In this document: positions 56,083 through 64,000 of the stretch, in pieces
Numbering within the stretch: the stretch's first letter is position 1
Layout: each line of letters begins with the position of its first letter
From: Bryopsis sp. KO-2023
Taxonomy: Eukaryota > Chlorophyta > Ulvophyceae > Bryopsidales > Bryopsidaceae
DNA length: 64,000 nt
Assembly (NCBI GenBank): GCA_030272585.1
Contig: BSYQ01000005.1
Location: forward strand, 4,247,501 to 4,311,500
Direction: 5' to 3'
The notes under the pieces: generated by a model
Told to the model about the DNA's origin: nothing
Seen by the model: only the letters and a program-made list of their open reading frames with translations
Databases searched by the model: none
Position numbers and translations under genes: made by a program

Positions 56083-57323
56083 AAAATCCAGCCGCCCTTG
56101 CACCCCGATGCATGGAATGTCACGAATCCTAAATCCACAGAAACACACCATCAAATGGGGAGAAAAAAAGCACAGAAATTAAGAGGCATCCTCACTTGTG
56201 CGCACTGCTGCATGCAGTGAACAGACCACATCAAGCTTTCAGTCATGGCAGTACGTTTCGTAGGGCTTCTGGGAGGGAAGTTTTAAAGCTTTCTCTGAAA
56301 GCATTCAGATACCATGCACTGTCGTACCTATCCACCCCAGCAATCAGAGGCTCATCCAAAAATGCACCATTAATGGAATAGTGGCATTCCAGCAAAGGCT
56401 GCGCATGAGAAATCGACCTCGTGGGTTTAGGTTTCCCACCATCGGCATCGTCGTCTTTTTTATCGGGCTTCTTTTCACCGCCCCTTTTTTTCATAATGGA
56501 TGCGATGGGTTCCCAAGCCGCATTGAAAATTTCTCCGGCCTTCACTATGCATTTCCCAGAAAACATGACGGTCATTTCCCATCGCCTCCATCGATTTGCC
56601 TGCATGTGATTACACAGAGCTTTGGTCTAATGACTGTCTCTCTTGAAAAATAAAAAAAAAACTACGCCAAGAAAGACGTTTTTGTGGTTTTTACTTACCG
56701 CTCTCTCCACAGTGTCTAAGTCAGGCGATGTCAGCCGCTTGTAATAGGAAGCAAGTGGATCCTCTTTCTCTGAGTCGGAAAGAATGGATAAAAATTAAGC
56801 CCAGCCCTGTCCGTGTCAAAAGCAATTATTTGGACATCATGCAGATGCAAAAAAAAGTGAACGAAAACAGTCATGAGCAAGGTGATATAGAGCAGGTCTG
56901 ACAGGAAATTTGACGTATTCGGGTGTGGCTGAGGTTTTAAATCCTGGTCGGTCCATGTCAAGTTTTGATTCTTTCAAAAACACCTGCCTCTTGTCTGTGA
57001 ACAAAAGAACAGAAGCCACCTGGACACATTACTTAGGGCAGATTTAAAAATGTTTGTCACCTCCGGAAAAAGGCTTCCAGCACCCCCTCTGTACATCCAA
57101 TCGATTTCCTCCGTTCGCATCGTGCATATTCCCCTCAAAACCATCCCTGAAACCCTAAAAACCAACAGAACATTTTACCAACATCAATCACCACCCTTGC
57201 ATTTGCTTTTTCTTTAATTCGATGTTTTCTGTTGGGTCAAGAGCCTTTGCAAAACTGTGAATAATTCCATACCAACAGTCCTGCCTTCTTTCACCTGTTT
57301 GGATGTGCGATTGCATAGGCCAG
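56083..57323 (-). CDS. Proline iminopeptidase-like gene, partial (5 exons recognised)
   Basis: Exons recognised: 57295-57323 (LAYAIAHPNR), 57061-57154 (MVLRGICTMRTEEIDWMY, then GGAGSLFPE), 56699-56769 (EKEDPLASYYKRLTSPD), 56328-56599 (RWEM; later HYSINGAFL) and 56083-56128 (IRDIPCIGVQGRLDFV). These match proline iminopeptidase (alpha/beta hydrolase, S33) in order and spacing: LAYAQxHPERV, MVLRGIF, the WFY...GGA...FPE cap motif, AYxxRLT, NHYF and the GRYD segment with the catalytic Asp. The Gly-rich oxyanion loop, the GGSWG nucleophile exon and the catalytic-His exon were not found. One short exon between 57,061 and 56,769 is also missing, because phases do not close without it. The 57,323 edge lacks a normal AG acceptor. 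The gene is either broken or contains exons I missed. Confidence 0.55.
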
Positions 57324-58780
57324 TCATGTTTTTTTCAAGTTCTCACCTTCATACTCTGACAGACCGCATTCAACTACGTCTTTCTTGGAGATACACGCAG
57401 AATTACTTCTGTGATTTGCGATATTTCTTGAAGGATTTTTTGGGGGGACTTCAGACAGTCTTGACTTTCTCTTTTGCTTCCTCCTTGGCGTCCAAAAGAC
57501 CATGGTCATTAAGCACCTGCAAAATGCAAAACCAAATCAACAACTTTACCCCTTTTCGACAGAAAACACACACATACACAAATAAAAGATTAAAAAAAAT
57601 CAGAACCTTCACTCTCCTAGACACAGAAGAACATACAAAAATAAAACTGATAGCAACAAACAGAAGGCCCCATATGAATATGCATCTGGACACCAGCAAA
57701 ATTTCAGTAACACGAACAACACAGTTAACGTTGTTGTGGGCTGGTCGTCGCTTCCTCCCTCCCACAAATGGGGGTCTGTTGCTAACTATCCGCCAGGAAA
57801 AAACAAAGCTATGTTGGACAGTGTGCATTCGCACACTGATGATTGCTTGCAGATGGAAAGTGTGTTGGGGGTTCAACCTGATCAATTCCAGAGATCCCCC
57901 CACAAATCCACCAGAAACTCGAGGCCTAAACCCAACAGCATTAAAATACTTGCTTCAAACCCTGCTGCCATTCGAAATCACAGCTCAGGATGTTCCAAGT
58001 CAACCTAACCCTAGTTTCCAATCGGATCTTGTGATTATGTTTGCAAACCACAATTGTGTGCTGGGATCTCTATTTACAACTACATGTGTCAAATTTATTC
58101 GAACGCGATGTTCGCTTTTGGAATGGCGGTGCCGACCCGTCACTTACGAGTTCCAGCCGACTTCACACGTACCACTTCTTCGCATTTTTAAAGAAAAACA
58201 AAGGTAAAACAGCATACGAGCTTAAAAAGCATCACTTACAGTTTGCAAGTCACATAACCCTCACCAAACTCTCCTCCTTTCTCTTTCCCTGAGTCGAAAT
58301 TGAGCCGGCCCTCTTTATTCAGCCTCTCCACAAATTTGTGCAGCTCAGCCTCCTGTCAAGACACACAGGTCTTCTGTCAGAAAAAAACGAAGCAAAGGAA
58401 AGGAAAGGGAAGGCCCCGAACTATCCACGAACTTTGAAACACGAAGGAAAATGTCTTCAAGAGACAACAGGAATGAAGCCTTACAGGGAGACAACAGGAA
58501 TGAAGCCTTACAGGGGTTCACAAGCTTCGGCCAAAATGCTGGCACACACCACCGCCACCGCACCGCCGCCGTTACCACTTCCCTTCACTTTCCACTTTCC
58601 CTCCTTTCCTTGTTCCAACAGCGCAGAAAGACGCACACGCGCGCACCGCGTCGAATTTCCCAGAGCGGCGAAAGGGGTTGATGCGATTGCGCTGTTGGGT
58701 TTGGTGTCGGGGTCACACTTGATGTTAAAAATTAACATGATTTGTACAATCAAATCTGGTTGGGATGGGTTCACCATTCA
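57324..58780 (-). other. Scattered candidate minus-strand exons, unassigned
   Basis: Three short minus-strand pieces with splice-like borders occur: about 58,238-58,350 (HKFVERLNKEGRLNFDS), about 57,958-58,004 (LTWNILSCDFEWQQ) and about 57,460-57,522 (VLNDHGLLDAKEEAKEK, then TGA). Their phases can be made to agree, and the middle one faintly resembles the TWDLV-D-E segment of proline iminopeptidase. I cannot join them reliably to the downstream exons. The rest is AT-rich. Confidence 0.25.
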
Positions 58781-58999
58781 ACGACGCCATAACGATGCCG
58801 TCGGCGACGCGCCCGTCACCGACGCAGCGTCGCCGACGAATGACACCTGACGGCGACGCCATAAACGACGCCGTCGGCGACGCGCCCGTCACCGACGCAG
58901 CGTCGCCGACGAATGACACTCGACGGCGACGCCATAAACGATGCCGTCGGCGACGCCTCCGTCACCGACGCAGCGTCGCCGACGAATGACACTTGACAG
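58781..58999. repeat. Three tandem 73-bp GC-rich units
   Basis: Three near-identical units of about 73 bp (start CGACGCCATAA, end GAATGACAC plus a variable CTGACGG/TCGACGG/TTGACAG). Each contains its own hairpin, GTCGGCGACGC...GCGTCGCCGAC. The motif is that of the foldback repeat at 54.5 kb. The array ends 20 bases before the hAT element. Confidence 0.85.
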
Positions 59000-59032
59000 C
59001 GACGCTGTGACTGCCCCAACAGAGATAGGACT

Positions 59033-59362
59033 TTACGGTTACGGTACCGTAAACCGTACCGTAACCTCACTCCGGTCACTTACGGTTACGGTCACTCCGG
59101 TCCGGACCGGAGTGGTTTTCGTGCTCGGAACCGGACCACCGTAAATGTTATCCGTAGTACTACGGCGTCATTACGGCGGTCCGGAGCATGAAATGACGGA
59201 TTTACGGTTCGGTTATCACCGTACACCGGAGCATGCCGTAAACTCACCGTAAATCAACAACCGTAGCACCGTAAATCATCCACCGTAGCGCCGTAATCAC
59301 GTGACCGTAACACCGTAAACCGCAAACCGGAGTCCGTTCCACCGTAAAGAGGAGTTACGGTG
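59033..59362. repeat. Left subterminal repeat cluster of the hAT element
   Basis: Dozens of short TTACGGT / ACCGTAA words in both orientations, many as ACCGTAAACCGTACCGTAA or TCCGGTCCGGACCGGAG. hAT transposases bind repeated short motifs of this kind next to the termini; binding here is inferred. Confidence 0.8.
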
Positions 59363-59483
59363 GGAAGCTGTCCCGTCGTACGCAACCTCCCTTATAACCT
59401 AGCCACTCTCCCATCGCTAGTTTCTCCTTTGGTTTTCTACTGTCTCGCGGTGTGTTTTCGTTTTTTTCCGGAGTGTGTTCAGT

Positions 59484-62400
59484 ATGTCGGCGACGTCGGA
59501 TGTTCAGTTGATGGGCGAGGTCAGAAAGGATGCGGGGTTGCGTCCTGTCGACTACGCACCGCTGGCGACCCTGGTGGTGCAGCTCGACGACGGCTCGTGG
59601 GAGGCCTATGTAAAAGGAGAAAAGGGGAAGAAAAAAGAGGACAGGCTGGTCAAGCTGAAGTGTTTGCTGTGCGGACACATGTGCTCTTGGTGTAAGTATT
59701 TTGTATTTTTTTTTTTTTTCTTTTTCTGGGTTAATATTTCTGGAGTAGTTTTTTATTTTGGTGTGGATGTCTGCAGCCAAGGGGTCCTACAGTGGCCTCA
59801 AGTCCCACTGCTCTGGGAGGCATGGTGTGAAAGACCATGATGTCCTCACCACTGCCAAGGGGTGGATCGATGATGCTGCGAAGGATGGGAAGGACTTCCC
59901 ATTAGAAGAATGGACGTCGAAAATGGCAGCAGCAGGCCATTTGAAGCCAGGAAAGGGGGGGAAGTCAAGCGAGGACCCATCCGAGACGCTGATATCCAAG
60001 TCTCTACACCGGGTAGGTTTGTGATTGCTTGTGATGTTAATGCATGTGTTGTTGTGTTGCTGGATGCTGGAATTTCCAGCCTGATTTTTGGGGGACTGCA
60101 TGTGTTGTTGTGTTGCTGGATGCTGGAATTTCCAGCCTGAATTTTGGGGGACTGCATGTGTTGTTGTGTTGCTGGATGCTGGAATTTCCAGCCTGAATTT
60201 TGGGGGACTGCATGTGGTGCTGATGTGCATGTGTGATGTACAGAATGTGCGCTACCAAGCCGGCAGTGCCGGATACAAGAGGTTCGTCAGGGAAGCGGCA
60301 AAGTGGGTGGCGAGGGACTCCCTTCCTTTTGGGACTCCATGCACTCCAGCCTTCCTCGAGTTCGCCAGGGTGCTTGAACCCAAATGCCCAAAAGTGGATC
60401 CCAAAACCATAAAGCGCGAGATCAGTTCTGTCTACAAGAGCGAGATGGAAAGGTTGACGAGGTCCGTCCCATGGAAGGTAACCGCTTTTACGACCGACCT
60501 GTGGAAGAGTAGGACTTCATGTGAATATATAACATTCACATGCAGCTGGGTAGATACAGAGTGGGTTTTGCAGACTAGGACATTAGGATCGCATAGGTTA
60601 GAGTATACAAGCATAACCGCAGAGGTTCTTTCGGTGGAAATTCCAAAACTGCTTCAGGGGTACTTTGGGGGGTCAGCTCAGTTAGGAGAAATGAGGCCGA
60701 CCATAATTTCAGATTGTGGATCGAATATTAGGAAGGCCCTTCAAGAAGAATTAGAATTTGACTGGCTCAGGTGCTCCTTGCACATGCTCCACAATGTGGT
60801 GCAGCTGGGCTTAGGGCATATAGGCGTTATTGGGAGGGTCAATAAACACACGGCCTTACTACTAGAGGCAATAGATGTGTTGAAAGGGGTAGCAGCCCAT
60901 GTACGGCGCTCCTCTACTTTTAAAACTAAGTTCAGTCAGGCTCAGGTAGAGATGTGGGAAAGGGGGGAAGGGGGGGAAGGGGGGGAGGGGGGGGAGGTGG
61001 AGTACATGCCGGCGGACCTCGGGGAGGAGGAAAGCGAGGACTCGCTGGAGGATGCACAGGATATGGCGCCACAGGTGGATAAACTCTCCTTTATTTTCTG
61101 TTGCTTCCATTCACTTCCCTTTTTCTGTGTTGCTGCTTGCTTCTTGTTATAAGTTGAATTTTTTCTGACATCTAAATGGCTTGTTTTGGGTGTTGTTTGG
61201 CTGCAGGGTCCCACCAGTCAGGATCTTGATGATATTGCTGCAGCTGCTGCTGCTGCTGCTGCTGTGGAAGATCTGACATCACAGGTGATTATTGAGTTGT
61301 ATTTTTTTTTCCAAAATTTTGGTCCGGTTCCGGTTTTTTCCGGTTTTTTACGGTGTTTTACGGTGTTTTACGGTTTTTTACGGGTGTTTTACGGGTGTTT
61401 TACGGGTTTTTTACGGTTTTTTACGGTTTTTTTACGGTGTTTACGGTGTTTACGGTGTTTTACGGTGTTTACGGTTTTTTACGGTTTTTTACGGTCGAAC
61501 AAATTTTCACTATCATTGACATGTTGTGTTCCAATCGATTTCAATGCATGTCTGTGAGGTGACAAGTGTTGTGTGATCTGCAGGGAGAGGGCACGGCAGA
61601 GACCATGGATGTGGAAGTGGTTGGCCCTTCTCAACAGGCTGGTGGCCCTTCGCAACAGTCTGGTGCACCATCATCGCAGCCGGCACCCCCACCAAGAAAA
61701 CCTAGGGTGCTGCAACTCCCCACGATCGTGAGCACACGGTGGAACAGCACCTTCATCATGCTCCAGAGAGCCGTGAGGCTCAGGCCAGCAATCGATCGAT
61801 TGCTAGCTGAGCAACATGGGGAGGGGGATGAGCACCGTGAAATAACACCACGGCAGTGGACGCTGCTGGAGAGCCTGTTGGAGTTGCTGAAAGTTGCGAG
61901 GGATGCCACACACCTGTAAGTACAACATTGCAGAAAAAAAACCAAACAAAAAACTTGATTATTGAGAAGATGTATGATTTTTCAAGTAGTGTGAACAAAA
62001 CGACAAAAGAAAAAACAGGGAATAACAAACTGAACTGCAGCCCGTTATTTATCAAGTATTCATTCAATGTGATGTCTTGTTTTAGATTGGAGGCATCGAA
62101 AACAGTGACAAGCGGGAGGGTGGTCCTGACGTTCGCGAGGATCCACAGTTTTTGGAAAGACTGGATCAGAACAAATGTGGAGGCCGTGAAGGAGGGGAGA
62201 TCCCCCCCACCGAACATCCAGGCGCTGTCGCCAATTGTGTATGCCATGGTGGACAAGCTGGAGAAGGAATGGAGCGACCCGCAGCTCGGGCTGGCCTGGA
62301 TGTTGTGCGCTCTTATGGATGTGTCAGTGCGGTGGCGATCCCTCCAAGAAGCGTACCTGTTTTTGCAACTGCTGCCCGACAACCAAGCTGATTTTCCTGC

Positions 62401-62893
62401 TCCCCAGGGGATGCTCCGGTTTGGCCCTGAGAGACTCCTCTTCCACAAGTCCTCCATGCTGAGGCACCTCAGGATACTGCTTTCGGATCATGCACGTGAT
62501 CTGATCGAGAAGGGGGAGATCACCGTCCAAGCCACACAAACCAAAAAAAGAAAAGGGAACATGAGCACAGTCTTGTGCAGCGATGACAGCGATGACGGTG
62601 GTGGTGGGGGTGACAGGACCTTGGCTTTGCATGAAATAGACAGATTTCTGGGTGAGAGACAGAATATGGGCAAGTGTAGTGAACCCCTGGTGTGGTGGCG
62701 GGAAAATAAAAGTCGACTTCCGATAGTCAGTGAGTTGGCTCGTCGGTATCTTGCTGTCCCAAGCAGCTCAGCTGCTAGTGAGCGTGCGTTCTCAAAACTG
62801 GGACACATAGTGCGTTCTAGAAGGTCACGGTTATCCGATGATCACGTCACCGAGCTTTCACTTTTATCGGGCTGGTGTGAAGAGCGGGGTTGA
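59484..62893 (+). CDS. hAT transposase with BED zinc finger (6 exons, intact)
   Basis: Exons 59484-59691, 59777-60012, 60244-61074, 61207-61284, 61584-61915 and 62086-62893 close in phase to 830 aa. A BED-type finger is split by intron 1: C60, C63, H80, H85 (CLLC ... KSHCSGRH). The RNase-H-like catalytic core shows D233 (FTTDLWKS), D305 (IISDCGSN) and, after a long insertion, E794 (SSSAASERAFSKLG), which lies in the C-terminal hAT dimerisation region (WWRENKSRLPIVSELARRYL). A CSLHMLHNVVQ segment follows the second Asp. Low-complexity acidic/Gly runs (about residues 390-420) and an Ala run (exon 4) are inserted. There is no internal stop. The protein is expected to excise and integrate the element in the nucleus. 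Confidence 0.92.
60041..60222 (+). repeat. 56-bp tandem repeat in transposase intron 2
   Basis: Three units of 56 bp starting TGCATGTGTTGTTG at 60,041, 60,097 and 60,153, plus a partial fourth from 60,209. Each contains the palindrome CTGGAATTTCCAG. It ends at the acceptor of exon 3. Confidence 0.9.
61330..61496 (+). repeat. TTTTACGG(T/G)-type tandem repeats in transposase intron 4
   Basis: About 15 copies of a 9-12 bp word built on TTTTTACGG with GT variants. The ACGG core is the same as in the subterminal clusters. Confidence 0.85.
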
Positions 62894-62996
62894 TTGGAGG
62901 GGGGGGGTGATTCAATGGGGAAAGGGGGGAGGGGGGGGAAGGGGGGGGGAAAACCAAAAAAAAAATAGAATCAAAATGAATCATCCGATGGGATGT

Positions 62997-63600
62997 TAAT
63001 GGTTGTGACTCTGTGGGTTGATGGGCTGTTGGGATTATGTGGGTTGATGGGCTGTTGGGATACTGTGGGTTTATAAACAGTTGGGATTCTGTGGGTTGAT
63101 GGGTGGGATCATGTGAGTTAATGGTTGTGACTCTGTGGGTTGATGGGCTGTTGGGATTATGTGGGTTGATGGGCTGTTGGGATACTGTGGGTTTATAAAC
63201 AGTTGGGATTCTGTGGGTTGATGGGTGGGATCATGTGAGTTAATGGTTGTGACTCTGTGGGTTGATGGGCTGTTGGGACTCTGTGGGTTGATGGGCTGTT
63301 GGGATACTGTGGGTTGATGGGCTGTTGGGATTCTGTGGGTTGATGGGTGGGATCATGTGAGTTAATGGTTGTGACTCTGTGGGTTCATGACCTGTTGGGA
63401 CTCTGTGGGTTTTTGGGCTGTTGGGACTCTGTGGGTTTATGGGCTGTTGGGATTATGTGGGTTGATGGGCTGTTGGGATACTGTGGGTTGATAAACAGTT
63501 GGGATTCTGTGGGTTGATGGGTGGGATCATTTGAGTTAATGGTTGTGACTCTGTGGGTTCATGACCTGTTGGGACTCTGTGGGATGTTGGGCTGGGTGGG
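62997..63600 (+). repeat. Minisatellite, ~26-bp words in a 122-bp higher-order unit
   Basis: Words of the form CTGTGGGTTGATGGGCTGTTGGGA are repeated throughout. The anchor TAATGGTTGTGACTCTG recurs at 122-base spacing (about 63,000; 63,122; 63,244; 63,366) and once more after 174 bases (63,540). It is preceded by a G-rich run (62,897-62,950). Confidence 0.9.
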
Positions 63601-63654
63601 AACAAATATAAATGGTTTTACAACCACTCTGTGGATGTTTCTCCCTGTATCAGG

Positions 63655-64000
63655 TGTGACCGTAGCAACCGTAGTGACCCGTAATGACTCCGTACATCCC
63701 GTACCGTACTTTGGCAACTACGGTGCACTACGGACCGTAAAAACAACCGTAAAAGACTGACCGTAACACCGTAATTGACCCACCGGACCACCGTAAATTC
63801 TGACCGTAACACCGTAACCCGTAAAACCGTAAACCATAAAAAACCACCGTAACCAGGACCGTAACCAACCGTAAATCAGCCGGACCGTAACCGGAGTAAA
63901 CAAGTCCGGTTACGGTACGGAGTTACGGCCGTAGTACGGTGACCGTAACCCGACCGTAACCGGACCGGACCGGAGCCGGACCAAAAAATCGGCCCAAGTC
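63655..64000. repeat. Right subterminal repeat cluster of the hAT element
   Basis: The same ACCGTAA/TTACGG words as on the left, mostly in inverse orientation, ending in CCGGACCGGAGCCGG and the AAGTC at the window end. Confidence 0.8.

Larger units (their letters stand above)
59020..64000 (+). mobile_element. Autonomous hAT-family DNA transposon, right end cut by window edge
   Basis: The left terminus is inferred at CAGAGATAGGACTT (59,020-59,033), followed by ~330 bases of short CCGTAA/TTACGG repeats, a six-exon transposase gene, a minisatellite, and again ~350 bases of the same short repeats on the right. The window's final bases AAGTC match the first five bases of the expected inverted terminus AAGTCCTATCTCTG. 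About nine more bases would complete the element, giving about 5.0 kb. The likely left target duplication would be TGCCCCAA. Confidence 0.8.

Noticed and set aside
1..64000. CRISPR array, bacterial operon or phage content
   Set aside because: All tandem repeats lack unique spacers of constant length, genes have spliceosomal introns, and no prokaryotic gene organisation is seen.

Overview
This 64-kb window is nuclear DNA of an intron-rich eukaryote. Several genes are split by GT-AG introns, many with T-rich tracts, and all joins used below keep frame. The conserved gene set (TCAIM-like, cactin, ISOC-type isochorismatase, DEG7/Nma111 protease, Dicer-like RNase III, proline iminopeptidase-like) points to a protist or alga rather than an animal or true fungus. 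I cannot place the lineage from sequence alone. Homopolymer runs (T, C, G, A of 8-16) and TE insertions fill the spaces between genes.

Region 1 (about 0.9-20 kb) is gene-dense and carries seven genes, mostly in divergent pairs: a small coiled-coil gene (-) with a TCAIM-like gene (+); a 226-aa membrane protein (+); a helical protein of unknown function (-) with cactin (+); and an isochorismatase-family hydrolase (-) with a Dicer-like protein (+). The Dicer-like protein is the most unusual host gene. It has no helicase and carries two tandem platform/PAZ-like plus RNase IIIa-IIIb modules. Only the last of its four RNase III domains keeps all four catalytic acidic residues.

Region 2 (20.9-35.5 kb) is bounded by two inverted copies of a 1.8-kb unclassified repeat. 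Between them lie a 99-aa two-helix membrane protein (-) and a 19-exon DEG7/Nma111-type protease gene (+).

Region 3 (35.7-64 kb) is almost entirely transposable elements. A young, structurally complete Ty3/gypsy chromovirus (36.0-44.4 kb; 473-bp LTRs with one mismatch seen, TSD GCAGG) is followed by a decayed gypsy copy (45.9-51.4 kb, -) and a 5'-truncated gypsy copy (51.7-54.5 kb, -). All three carry, downstream of the chromodomain, an extra ORF with an N-terminal coiled coil and a RING-like Cys/His pattern. Two long near-perfect palindromes (44.5 and 54.5 kb), a partial proline-iminopeptidase-like gene, a 73-bp GC-rich tandem array and an apparently autonomous hAT transposon (59.0 kb to the window edge, intact 830-aa six-exon transposase) complete the window. 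No rRNA, intact tRNA or CRISPR array was found.
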